64,000 nucleotides of DNA, taken from Terebella lapidaria (Eukaryota; Annelida; Polychaeta; Terebellida; Terebellidae). The DNA lies in contig OX424566.1 in the NCBI GenBank assembly GCA_949152475.1, positions 16,019,177-16,083,176 on the forward strand, in the 5' to 3' direction. The translations under genes and the position numbers were made by a program. The stretch's first letter is position 1, and every line of letters starts with the position of its first letter. The notes beneath the pieces are model-generated. The model was not told where the DNA came from. It did not search any database and was given only the letters and a program-made list of their open reading frames with translations. Below are positions 1-10,598 of the stretch, one piece after another.

Positions 1-2519
1 CTCACCCATAGCCCCCAGAATAAACAATCATAAACAATTTTGTCCCTTCATAAAATGTTCTCACGATTTTATTTATTTGCAACATTAATTAAGACCCATC
101 ACGTGTTTTGTGCTGCCTCATAAAAGGCGCACTGCGGGTCCAAGGTCAAGTAGCACACAGGCAAATTGCCGATGAAATTCGATCCCTCGATCTCGCTACA
201 TGTATTTCTTTATTGTTTGTACCCAACAGCGCGATTAAAGATAATTCGGACAGGGCCCACAGGCGCCACCCAGCGAACGATATTACGGCTATATCAAAAC
301 GTCATGACGTCAGAAAGTGGCATAAAATGATCACGTATAGTAACCAGTAATCTAACAAACTGCGCAAGCCCGGCCGTAAAATAAATATACAGATTTCTAA
401 GTGAATAATACCGCGTGGTGTAGGCCTAGTCACGGTGATGAGGAGCACGGTGACGGTAGTCGCCGTAGTCATTTGAGCATGTTAACGGCGTCACCATAAT
501 CACTTAAGCATATTACACAATCCACATCTGGACCGAAACCAGAGTCTATAAGTTTTGTCGTGTACATTTTCGATTGCCACTATTTTGCTGAGCTGTATGA
601 ATCTACAGTTTGATAAATAATACCCTAAAAAATAGCAGTGCATTCATGAGCAGGTGACTCGGAGTGAACATGTAGGAGCACGGCGAGGCTGGTGTGAGAG
701 CCCGTGACTTTGTCGTTGGCCTATCTATGCAAGTAACGCTCGCATTCAAACAATATTGTCCTGACAAACTAGGCCCATGAGTATAAACTGTAGGCTTTTA
801 CCTATGGGTATAAACTGAAGGCTTATCCTGAAACGAACCTCATATTGAGAGCACCAGGCGGCATGTTAGGCTATCCGTTTCGAGATTGGGTAGTGTGCTT
901 GCCACGGAGTTCAGCTAGCAATATATACTAGCACTGTATTAATACATATAATGGAAGTCCAGCAATAGAGTCACGAATTAAGGGATAAACAGATCCAGAT
1001 AATCTGATAATTCAGATAAACAGATAATTCAATAATAACCCAAACGAAACACTGATAAATTTTCAATAGCAGATGGTAAGCCGATGCTCCGACCCAAACA
1101 CTCTTAACCATATGGGCCTATTATGTCTTAATTTGAACAAAAAAAAATCTGGTGCTGACGTAGGCATAATAGTTCTGATGATCACAAAAGTTCTGACACC
1201 CGCATACTATCATGACCTGGGGTGTAAAAAGTACACCCACGTGTTCGGACATCTGAGCCTGAAAAAGTGTATGTAGGCTTACATGTACACTCCAGAAATT
1301 CAAGTCAATGATTGCACTTGTAGATGAAAATCTACCTTGGTTTCTAACTATCACAGAAATTTGCGTTGTTAAATAATATGACACGACACAGAGATTCGTT
1401 TAGAATTAAAATTAATAATATTTTGTTGTAGTAGTTGACAATGGTGTGACTGCTGCCATAATATCGTGGAATCAATGCAAATATGTACTGTTTCCGATAT
1501 CGTCCTCCTCCGGGACATCGATTACTCACCATGATTGCGAAAAAACGTAAAGACGTATTCCTGGCGGTCACAAGAAACTTCCCGCCAAAATGGGGCTAAT
1601 TGGTTCATTTTTCACCAATAAATTGTCAATATCTCAGAAATTAATTCGGTGACCTATATTTTTTATTTTCTCCACACGTGTATTTTTCAAAGATGTAAAT
1701 CATATAAAAAAATCAGTGAAATCTGACGACTGGATTTTTTTCTATTGCATTAATAATGATCAAAATTTGCATTTTCCCATTCACTCCCATTATAATTTAA
1801 TACAAAACACATGTTTAAAACGCTATCATAACTCGAAAACTAGTTCGGTGACATATATATTTTTTTCAACCTACTATCCCAGTACTACTTCATGCATAAA
1901 CTGACGAAGTTTGAAAAATTTCTGACGAAATTTTTGTTTTGTCCGAATTATCTTTAATTCGTAATCAGCTAGAAATCAATGTATTTTTTGCTGATTTATC
2001 AGTTTTCCTTTCTTTTTTCTGGGGATAAGAAGCTTGCATGCATGGTCTTTGAAAGCGACCTTTCCCACCGAAAAAGTGCCACGGGTCTCAGGCCCAATTT
2101 TGATTTGTTTACCCAGTGCAGTGTTTTGTTTCAAAATAATGTGAAACACAAACATTATTTTGATGTGATTATGATCGCATTGCTACTTTGTGATTGCATC
2201 GCTGAATTTTTGTAATTGCAAATTACATGTTCAAGCTCAAAGTATATCACTTGACAGAGTATAATATACATGTATATTCATTATATATACATGTGGGGGT
2301 AGACATGTTAGTCTCAGCATACATATATATGTAAATGTGCTGTGTTCCCACCGTCAATAGTCAATATTTGGGCGTAAGTGACTCGGAATTGGGCCTGCGG
2401 TGAAGCTTATGTCTAGAGATAATATCGCTTCCGTTTGCACAAAAGGCTAGACACAATTGACATTGTAGGTTTTCATTGATCTGGCCGCAGTGACTATATT
2501 TAGCCGTGAAAGTTGAATA
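1..2519. other. AT-rich non-coding DNA
   Basis: No coding exon, RNA gene or clear mobile element was recognised here. The open frames are short, lack codon structure and resemble no protein I know. The stretch is AT-rich with scattered 'acatgta' words. It may hold old, unrecognisable repeats. Confidence 0.5.
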
Positions 2520-2850
2520 TTCAAAAAGTTGAAAAAAAATTCCGAAAATTTAAAGAACACGAAAACCCGAAAAACAAAAAACAAAATCGAGAATGTGAAA
2601 GAAAAACGATAATTCAAAAAGTAAAAAAATCGAAAATTTAGAAAGTTGAAAAAGGGAAGTAAACCAATACCCCCCCCTCCCCCCCCCCCCTCCGAAGTGT
2701 AGAAATCGAAAAGTCGATAAAAAATAATAAAAAAAGTGGTAAAAGGAAGCTGGAAAAAAAGGAAAAAAAATTGAAAAAAAACCTAAAATTTGAAGAATAC
2801 GGAAAATTCGAGAATTGAACAAAAATCGTAAAATTTAAAATATTTATCTA
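2520..2850. repeat. A-rich low-complexity tract with a poly-C run
   Basis: A degenerate purine-rich pattern of short words such as 'gaaaatt', 'aaaagttg' and 'cgaaaa' repeats across the stretch. It is interrupted by a C run with one T at about 2670-2692. Low complexity keeps the minus-strand frame open, so the 90-codon ORF over it is not evidence of a gene. Confidence 0.75.
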
Positions 2851-2867
2851 GGTTTCGGAAAGAATAA

Positions 2868-3662
2868 TTACGGAGCCCCTGAGGTGACATACAAAAAATA
2901 TATATTAATCCGTGCACATGATTTAACAATTCGTGCGCACGAATTACTAATTCGTCCGCACATAAAAAATACTAATTCGTGCACACGTAAATACTAATTT
3001 GTGGCCACGAAATACTAATTTGTGGCCACGAAATACTAATTCGTGCGCACGAATTAGTAATACGAGGGCACGAATTGTTAAATCATGTGCACGAATTGGG
3101 GGCACGATTTACCAATTCGTGGGCACGATTTAATAATTCATGGGCACGATTTAATAATTCATGGGAACGATTTAATAATTCGTGCGCACAATTCAACAAC
3201 TTGTGGGCACGATTTAACAATTCGTGGGCACGAATTACCAGACCGTGCGCACAATTTAACAATTTGTGGCCATGAATTAACAATCCGTGGCATGATTTAC
3301 TATTTTGTGAACACGAAATACTAATTCGTGCACACGAATCGGATAAATCGTGTCCACTGATTAGTTATACCAATCCATGGCCACGAAATACTAATTCGTG
3401 CGCACGAATTGTTAAATTGTGCGCACGAATTGCTGAATCGTGCGTACGAATTGTTGAATCGTGCCCACAGATTGTTAAATCGTGCCCACGGATTAGTTAA
3501 GGTAATTCGTGTGCATGATTTAACAATTCGTGAGCACGATTTAACAATTTGTGCGCACAAGTTAGTATTTCGTGGCCACGAATTAGTATTTCGTGGCCAC
3601 AAAGTATTTGGTGCGCACGAATTATTAAATATTTTCGGTATGTCACCTCAGGGGCTCCGTAA
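2868..3662. mobile_element. Foldback/MITE-like element with 25-bp TIRs and a degenerate palindromic array inside
   Basis: The two ends are a perfect 25-bp inverted repeat (2868-2892 and 3638-3662) beginning TTACGGAGCCCCTGAGGTGA. The 4-bp word ATAA flanks both ends (2864-2867 and 3663-3666), consistent with a target-site duplication. The interior (about 2910-3630) is a degenerate array of roughly 20-24 bp units built around 'attcgtgcgcacgaat' and 'cgtggccacgaa', themselves near-palindromes. There is no transposase, so the element is non-autonomous. Superfamily is unknown; 4-bp duplications occur in several DNA-transposon groups. Confidence 0.85.
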
Positions 3663-4603
3663 ATAACTGAAAAAAACCCAACAGAATAAAGAAAATACTA
3701 GGGGCCGTACTGGGTCTCCATATCTGCTGTCATAAAATATATAGTCACAAAAAAAACACCTTTTCCGTCCATCCGATGTTTTTTCTACATATGCTGACCA
3801 ACAGCACAATGAGACGTTGTCACTAATGTGAAGCAGGTTTTTGAGGCTGAGTGGGCTGCATGGGTCATACTTGTTTCTAGACCTTAAGAAGTGGTGTTAA
3901 GGGTGGATTTAGCTATGTGTCACACTTACAATCAAAGCTAGTGAATAAAAACTGTTTGCATTCACATGTCTACAATGTCTAATGGTGTAAAACTAAAGGT
4001 ATACAAGTTTTTTTCTTGTTGAATCGGTATAGCTTGAACGCGGCAGGTCGGCGATCACTTCAGCGAATTTCATTGGATTTGTCACACTGTGAGTGGCCAT
4101 TGAAATGGTGAAATCAATACGTTCATTATTCAACATGTACGGGTAGATGACGTTCTTTTTTTGACACCCAGTTAATACACAGAAAACAACAATTTTCTCA
4201 CAGAAAAATAAGTGCATGCATGTCAATAGCAGTTGGTGGTGCATTTTTTCTACAAAACACGTACATGTATAGGCCGAACTATTTCACTGATACAAGTATG
4301 CATTAGATTACTAAGTCTATTTTTATATGTAAACATTTTGTTATTTTTAGAAGTCTGTAATTAACTATCCAATTGTTTCAGCATAAATACTTGTTAATCT
4401 CCAGATTAAGTTCGGTGAAAGGTGCTAGATTACCAGTACAAACCCTCAATGTGCTATAGGTACCTAAGAATCTAAATATATTCCAAAAAGGTTAAACCAT
4501 TATACATGCTTCGGGCTCAAGTTGTTATATGTGCCAATTTCCATGTTTAGGCTTACAGATTATGTATCAAAATGACGAAACTCTGGGCATCGTCCCCTAG
4601 ACT
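3663..4603. other. Non-coding DNA, nothing recognised
   Basis: No exon, repeat array or inverted repeat was recognised between the foldback element and the tandem duplication. It includes the 3' flank of the first 333-codon gene on the minus strand. Confidence 0.4.
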
Positions 4604-4815
4604 ATAACAATTGACTGGTTCAAACCGTTTTAAAACTGTCATATATAATAATGTTTGGTCCTGATTTGTCCTTAGAAACTTTGTCCAGCTATCTTTGAAT
4701 GTATAATTTAATTTTGATTAAATATTAATCGGCATTTTCTGCATACCCAGGCAATCCAACTTAGATTACTTGATATTCCCAGGTATAACCAGGTATTCCC
4801 TTTTCCCCCAGAAAC

Positions 4816-5817
4816 TTACAAAGTCTGACGCTCGTCCGAATGGTTATTATTCTGCCTTTTCAGTAGTTTACCGGCAAGAGTCGCAACGTTCAGTTCACTG
4901 GCCTCTGGGGAAAGACGCACTGGGATTCTCTTCGTTGAAAGGGTTGAATTTCTGGAAACAAAGGATGTGATATCAGTGGTCAAACATTTTGTTCTCCCTG
5001 GGAAACTTTCCGTTGATAACTTCGACATTTTTGTAGAGTTTTTCATCTGCGACTGAGGTTGCGACCGCGAGCTCGAAGCGTCAAAATCCAGGGAGTCAAC
5101 GTCTGATTTGCCCGACTGATCCTGAACTGATTTCTTTTTGGAACTTTCGCTTATGGCTGATCCTTGCAAAGTTCTAATCGTGCTGGCTCCAAACTTATAC
5201 TTTTTCGCTAGGTCTAGGATGTTGGAGTCTGAGTTGGCTCTAGTTGGTTGCTTCTTGGAAGTACCAGCGGAGATGTTCCGATCGCTTTGTGGGAACTTCT
5301 GCAAGGTGACAGGTCTTGGGAGGTTTTCCAATCGAGGTATATCGATGCGAATATCCACGCCTGCGATATTCCCATAATTGTACGTGTGTTCCTTTCTGTA
5401 CTGCTCCATATACTTGTGCCAGTCCTTGTGATGTTTGAATACGAAACCGATCCCTTTCGGTCGGTAATCCTTGGATAACAGGGATTCCCAGCGCGGTGTT
5501 TCCCTTTCTCTAGATGATTTCGTTTTCATTATGTCAGATTTCTTGATTTTCGAGACGTCTGACCATCCGCTCAAATCGTCTACGACTAATCGATTTCCTT
5601 GACATTTCTTCGTGGAAGTCTTGGTCAGTTTAGAGGGAACTTGCGGTAACGCCGGAGCGGACGAATTGTCATTGATGAATTTACTTTTAAGATCGTTTTC
5701 CCACTCATTTTCCTCAAAATTGAGTAGGGTATTCTGACAATCCCTATCCAAATATTTATTGAATTCATGGCTCGGCTCCTCGTTCTGGTTTTCTGACTCA
5801 AATCCACATTCCGTCAT
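4816..5817 (-). CDS. Uncharacterised 333-aa intronless protein, copy 1
   Basis: An uninterrupted frame of 333 codons plus TAA (minus strand). I do not recognise the family. The protein is hydrophilic and Ser/Lys-rich with no signal peptide or membrane helix. The N-terminal third is acidic; residues about 105-165 form the most ordered-looking block, with aromatic and basic residues (WESLLSKDYRPKGIGFVF, then HKDWHKYMEQY); the tail is Ser-rich. The start is the ATG at 5817. The frame stays open upstream to a GTG at 5907, but no ATG lies there, the CT-repeat upstream differs by 2 bp between the copies, and the TATA box at 5931-5940 places transcription start near 5905. A possible poly-A signal (ATTAAA, minus) lies at 4707-4712. 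Compactness suggests a retrogene or a naturally intronless gene. Confidence 0.7.
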   Translation of the reverse strand: MTECGFESENQNEEPSHEFNKYLDRDCQNTLLNFEENEWENDLKSKFINDNSSAPALPQVPSKLTKTSTKKCQGNRLVVDDLSGWSDVSKIKKSDIMKTKSSRERETPRWESLLSKDYRPKGIGFVFKHHKDWHKYMEQYRKEHTYNYGNIAGVDIRIDIPRLENLPRPVTLQKFPQSDRNISAGTSKKQPTRANSDSNILDLAKKYKFGASTIRTLQGSAISESSKKKSVQDQSGKSDVDSLDFDASSSRSQPQSQMKNSTKMSKLSTESFPGRTKCLTTDITSFVSRNSTLSTKRIPVRLSPEASELNVATLAGKLLKRQNNNHSDERQTL

Positions 5818-5930
5818 TGTAACTCCCAAATGTTTATCAAAAATGAAAAGTACAGTGGTAGCCTCAAATACATGGTAGGCCTCAGCCTCTCTCTCTCGAT
5901 ATGTCACCCAACGTAGGTTAGATGTTTTCC

Positions 5931-5940
5931 TATATTTATA
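5931..5940 (-). promoter_or_regulatory. TATA box of copy 1
   Basis: The minus-strand sequence TATAAATATA lies about 115 bp upstream of the first ATG of the copy-1 gene. The usual 25-30 bp spacing puts transcription start near 5900-5910, which supports the ATG at 5817 over the longer non-ATG frame. Confidence 0.6.
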
Positions 5941-6805
5941 ACCGGGTCCTGTGGATTTATGCTAATGATCAATTCGCTTACATGTATTTCCAACCAACAC
6001 CCTAGAGTCAGGTGCAACCATAATCATCATTCATCAGGTGTATTAACAATATATCCTTCTTCAGCCAGTCACGAACAAAACTATTTGTATACCCTCCTAA
6101 TTAAAACACTGACATGGCCCACTTCGAACTGATCCGAACAAGGCAGAAAAACCGGCGTGATTAATTGCTGGAAAGTGATATTCGATACGTGCAGTCCACT
6201 CGACGGCCCCAGAAACAAATAGCGGAGTTATTGAGCTGGCAAACACTGGAGGGCCAGACAGGTACATTGCCAAGTTGGTCCCCTACCCGTGTCCTGGGTA
6301 TTATCTTACCCACGACCGCCGATCAACTAGCTGCATGCTACGTTATGATAGCCGCTGCCATTCGCACATACGGTACTAAACATGTAGATACCCCACAATG
6401 TAGACATTAAAAGATGTAATTCAAACTCGGATATGAATCTAACGGTCTAGATTTCGAATGTTATTTGTCCACTAAAGTATACAGAAAATAGATAGTTGTT
6501 CCCACTCGTTTCGGGTGTGAATCATAAATTGATTGTAGAAAAACAAAGATAACGTAGGCCTAAATGTGAAAAGAGTGAGCGTTGGTGTAAATAATAACAA
6601 TTGACTGGTTCAAACCGTTTTAAAACTGTCATATATAATAATGTTTGGTCCTGATTTGTCCTTAGAAACTTTGTCCAGCTATCTTTGAATGTATAATTTA
6701 ATTTTGATTAAATATTAATCGGCATTTTCTGCATACCCAGGCAATCTAACTCAGATTACTTGATATTCCCAGGTATAACCAGGTATTCCCTTTTCCCCCA
6801 GAAAC

Positions 6806-7807
6806 TTACAAAGTCTGACGCTCGTCCGAATGGTTATTATTCTGCCTTTTCAGTAGTTTACCGGCAAGAGTCGCAACGTTCAGTTCACTGGCTTCTGGGG
6901 AAAGACGCACTGGGATTCTCTTCGTTGAAAGCGTGGAATTTCTGGAAACAGAGGATGTGATGTCAGTTTTCAAACACTTTGTTCTCCCTGGGAAACTCTC
7001 CGTTGATAATTTCGACATTTTTGTAGAGGTTTTCATCTGCGACTGAGGTTGCGACCGCGAGCTCGAAGCGTCAAAATCCAGGGAGTCAACGTCTGATTTG
7101 CCCGACTGATCCTGAAGAGATTTCTTTTTGGAACTGTCGCTTATGGCTGATCCATGTAGAGTTCTAATCGTGCTGGCTCCAAACTTATACTTTTTCGCTA
7201 GGTCTAGGATGTTGGAGTCTGAGTTGGCTCTAGTTGGTTGCTTCTTGGAACTACCAGCGGAGATGTTTCGATCGCTTTGTGGGAATTTCTGCAAGGTGAC
7301 AGGTCTTGAGAGGTTTTCCAATCGAGGTATATCGATGCGAATATCCACGCCTGCGATATTCCCATAATTGTACGTGTGTTCCTTTCTGTATTGTTCCATA
7401 TACTTGTGCCAGTCCTTGTGATGTTTGAATACGAAACCGATCCCTTTCGGTCGGTAATCCTTGGATAACAGGGATTCCCAGCGCGGTGTTTCCCTTTCCC
7501 TAGATGATTTCGTTTTCATTATGTCAGATTTCTTGATTTTCGAGACGTCTGACCATCCGCTCAAATCGTCTACGACTAATCGATTTCCTTGACATTTCTT
7601 CGTGGAAGTCTTGGTCAGTTTAGAGGGAACTTGCGGTAACGCCGGAGCGGACGAATTGTCATTGATGAATTTACTTTTAAGATCGTTTTCCCACTCATTT
7701 TCCTCAAAATTGAGTAGGGTATTCTGACAATCCCTATCCAAATATTTATTGAATTCATGGCTCGGCTCCTCGTTCTGGTTTTCTGACTCAAATCCACATT
7801 CCGTCAT
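6806..7807 (-). CDS. Uncharacterised 333-aa intronless protein, copy 2
   Basis: Same length, start and stop as the gene at 4816-5817. The proteins differ at eight residues: P167S, T186S, Q218H, E224D, V231L, N260T, T280K and F286S (copy 1 to copy 2). All eight lie after residue 166; the first 166 residues are identical. No frameshift or stop has appeared, so both copies look functional. The longer frame back to 7903 begins with TTG, not ATG, and its extra residues differ from those of copy 1, so it is not used here. Function unknown. Confidence 0.7.
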   Translation of the reverse strand: MTECGFESENQNEEPSHEFNKYLDRDCQNTLLNFEENEWENDLKSKFINDNSSAPALPQVPSKLTKTSTKKCQGNRLVVDDLSGWSDVSKIKKSDIMKTKSSRERETPRWESLLSKDYRPKGIGFVFKHHKDWHKYMEQYRKEHTYNYGNIAGVDIRIDIPRLENLSRPVTLQKFPQSDRNISAGSSKKQPTRANSDSNILDLAKKYKFGASTIRTLHGSAISDSSKKKSLQDQSGKSDVDSLDFDASSSRSQPQSQMKTSTKMSKLSTESFPGRTKCLKTDITSSVSRNSTLSTKRIPVRLSPEASELNVATLAGKLLKRQNNNHSDERQTL

Positions 7808-7920
7808 TGTAACTCCCAAATGTTTATCAAAAATGAAAAGTACAGTGGTAGCCTCAAATACATGGTAGGCCTCAGCCTCTCTCTCTCTCGATATGTCACC
7901 CAACGTAGGTTAGATGTTTT

Positions 7921-7932
7921 CCTATATTTATA
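7921..7932 (-). promoter_or_regulatory. TATA box of copy 2
   Basis: The same TATAAATATA word as in copy 1, on the minus strand and at the same distance from the first ATG (7807). The whole promoter was duplicated with the gene. Confidence 0.6.
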
Positions 7933-8842
7933 ACCGGGTCCTGTGGATTTATGCTAATGATCAATTCGCTTACATGTATTTCCAACCAACACCCTAGAGT
8001 CAGGTGCAACCATAATCATCATTCATCAGGTGTATTAACAATATATCCTTCTTCAGCCAGTCACGAACAAAACTAATTGTATACCCTCCTAATTAAAACA
8101 CTGACATGGCCCACTTCGAACTGATCCGAACAAGGCAGAAAAACCGGCGTGATTAATTGCTGGAAAGTGATATTCGATAGGTGCAGTCCACTCGACGGCC
8201 CCAGAAACAAATAGCGGAGTTATTGAGCTGGCAAACACTGGAGGGCCAGACAGGTACATTGCCAAGTTGGTCCCCTACCCGTGTCCTGGGTATTATCTTA
8301 CCCACGACCGCCGATCAACTAGCTGCATGCTACGTTATGATAGCCGCTGCCATTCGCACATACGGTACTAAAAATGTAGATACCCCACAATGTAGACATT
8401 AAAAGATGTAATTCAAACTCGGATATGAATCTAACGGTCTAGATTTCGAATGTTATTTGTCCACTAAAGTATACAGAAAATAGATAGTTGTTCCCACTCG
8501 TTTCGGGTGTGAATCATAAATTGGTTGTAGAAAAACAAAGATAACGTAGGCCTAAATGTGAAAAGAGTGAGCGTTGGTGTAAATATTGTGCAAACCTTGA
8601 TATTCTATTGTATGTAATTGAAGATGAATTCCATTTTCCTTTGGTTTGTCCACTTAGATTTTTTTTGAAACAGAAATATAGGCCAATTGGTAAACATACA
8701 TCGAAGATAAAACTTTAACTGGTAATTTTGTAAATTCAATGTCCTGTCAGAATCTAAAAAAAAAACACAAATTAAAGATGTAACAAAATTTGTTCTCTAC
8801 AAAGCATTGGAAATCCACACTGATTGTACCATGTATAATTTT

Positions 8843-9850
8843 TTAATTGAATTGAAATTTATTTCGGCATAATGTACAACATGCAATATAATAAACAATA
8901 ATAAAAGAAATACACAGTATACGCCCGGTCCCATACATAGCCTGAGCTGTCTTCCTGTATGTATGGGCCGTGAAAAGGAAAAGAATGAAGACATGTTCTC
9001 AGAGCAGACGGAGGCGCGGCAGAGGAAAGAGGAGGCCAGTACCGCGACGAGGGCCAGGACGCCACCAGGGCGGAGGGAACATCGACATGCCACACGCAGC
9101 CACAGGCTGAAAAGAGGTCCCACACAGACTAGAGTCATCATTTTACCGCTTTGTTAGGAACCAGACCGCGGGACCTCTGTCTTGACCAGAAGGAACCAAT
9201 TTTAGTAATATAGTTTTGTTTAATAACAAATTTAAATTTACCTCTTGCTGTTATCGTTATGTTTTTGTATGGCAGTTTTTTTTTTTAGAAATTTGTTCTA
9301 GCTCTTTCGGTGGTAGTGAATTTGTGTTGTCTAGTATTTATAATTGTGGGTCGGAAGGTTGGGTAAAAGTTGGTGAAAGAGGATGGGCGTTTATCAGCAT
9401 AATTGTCATGTATAAACAGCGAGGCTTGAAGTTTATATATGTCATGGATTTTTAGAATTTTGCTATATGTTTAAATAACGGGTCTGTAGGCGCTCTGTAA
9501 GTTGTTTTAATAATCACTCTTAACGCTCTTTTCTGCAACTCTAATAACTGAGTTGCATAGCAACTATTTCCCCATGCGAGAACAGCATAATTCAAATGAC
9601 AGTGTATAAGGGTATAATACAACGAAATTAACGCTTTATATGGCAATACTTGTTTTACTTTGTTAACGACATAAATAGCTCTAGAAATTAATATAAGTCA
9701 CATGTTGTTTCCAGCATAGCGTATCATCAAGTATAACCCCCAAGAATTTGAGGGGACTGCTGTCACCAGACTGTCTGCTAGAAAATTATGATATTTCTTT
9801 GCCATTTAAGATCAATATAACGCACTGTTTGCACACTCTTATGTATTTCT
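8843..9850 (-). pseudogene. Decayed 3' end of a non-LTR retrotransposon (reverse transcriptase C-terminal part)
   Basis: Read on the minus strand, about 9740 gives an FLGVILDDTLCWKQHV-like stretch. The frame 9646-9452 then reads LYYTLIHCHLNYAVLAWGNS followed by LQKRALRVI, the familiar post-catalytic part of LINE reverse transcriptases. Further down (about 9450-9250) a shifted frame continues with a KIHDIYKLQASLFI-like segment. Stops and frame breaks show it is dead. The segment finishes near 8843-8880 with the minus-strand words 'gccgaaataaatttc' and 'aattcaatt', typical of LINE 3' tails in invertebrates. Between 9150 and 8900 no domain is recognised. It is 5'-truncated, as usual for LINE insertions. 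Confidence 0.75.
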
Positions 9851-10001
9851 GCTCTTTCACTCTGATTGTATCTGATGTGCATATATGAGCTTTTTATGAA
9901 TAAAGATATATCAAATCCGATCTATTAATTTGATAACTGACGTGGCACATGGTATGGTGACTTAGAACCACTGTTTACACCCCATTCACCCCATTACACC
10001 C

Positions 10002-10208
10002 CATTCAGTTTCTACCTCGGTGAGAACCTTCTCATCCCAGTGCAGAAACTTCTCACCTCGGTTAAAACCTGTTCACCTCGGTCGAATTCTTTTGATCTCG
10101 AATAGACCCTTAATTTTCACCCCAGGGAAAACCTTAAATTCTCATTCCCCATTACGTGAAAAGGTTATCCCGGAATAAAAAGGTTCATACCGAGGTGGAA
10201 ACTGAATG
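10002..10208. mobile_element. Small foldback element (about 207 bp)
   Basis: The ends are imperfect inverted repeats: CATTCAGTTTCTACCTCGGT at 10002 and its near complement ending at 10208, continuing inward through 'gaacctt'. The interior repeats the motif 'acctcggt' several times. No coding capacity. Confidence 0.65.
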
Positions 10209-10598
10209 AGGTATGAAGTAAAAGTAATGGCGAATTTAAGTGATTGTTGGCATGGGCCTATGTTATTTCATAGGCCCATTGTATTTTAGTAAGCTGGTCA
10301 CTATGAATTTTGATCACTATGAATTTTAATAATACAGTACATCAAATTATGGAAAGTGTACAATCTTCCTTCATTGTAATATTATCGTCGGGAATATATG
10401 TAGGCCTATAGGTTCTTGCCTATATCTCTAGATGTAGGCTATAGGCTTACAGTAAATAAATGTTTCTCGAATCTGAAGGAATGGACTAAATATGGAGACC
10501 ATCGGTTCCAAAAATATTGTGCTCCTTCTCTTAGTATTGAACGTAGTGTTTTGGGATACACGAATCACAAATGGTGTAGGATGGCACCAACCCATGTC

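Larger units (their letters stand above)
4604..6593. repeat. Tandem duplication, copy 1 (1990 bp)
   Basis: This unit is followed directly by a near-identical second copy at a constant offset of 1990 bp. The shared sequence begins at 'ataacaattgactgg' (4604 and 6594) and ends at 'gttggtgtaaata'. Each unit holds a complete minus-strand gene with its TATA box plus about 650 bp of upstream DNA. It may be a recent real duplication or an assembly artefact joining two haplotypes. Confidence 0.95.
6594..8585. repeat. Tandem duplication, copy 2 (1992 bp)
   Basis: Second copy of the unit at 4604-6593. It differs by scattered substitutions and by one extra CT in the CT-repeat near 7880-7890, which accounts for the 2-bp length difference. 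The right end stops sharply at 8585. Confidence 0.95.

Noticed and set aside
3075-3666. ORFs on both strands rich in NSWARFN or HGHDLI repeats
   Set aside because: Products of the palindromic array in the foldback element, open in several frames at once.
5818-5907. Extension of the copy-1 gene by 30 codons to 5907 (and of copy 2 to 7903)
   Set aside because: The upstream codons are GTG and TTG, not ATG; the predicted residues differ between copies because of a 2-bp CT-repeat change; and the TATA box places transcription start at about the same point.
8797-9141. 114-codon minus-strand ORF with hydrophobic segments
   Set aside because: It overlaps the 3' tail of the decayed non-LTR retrotransposon, begins with no supporting context and resembles no protein.
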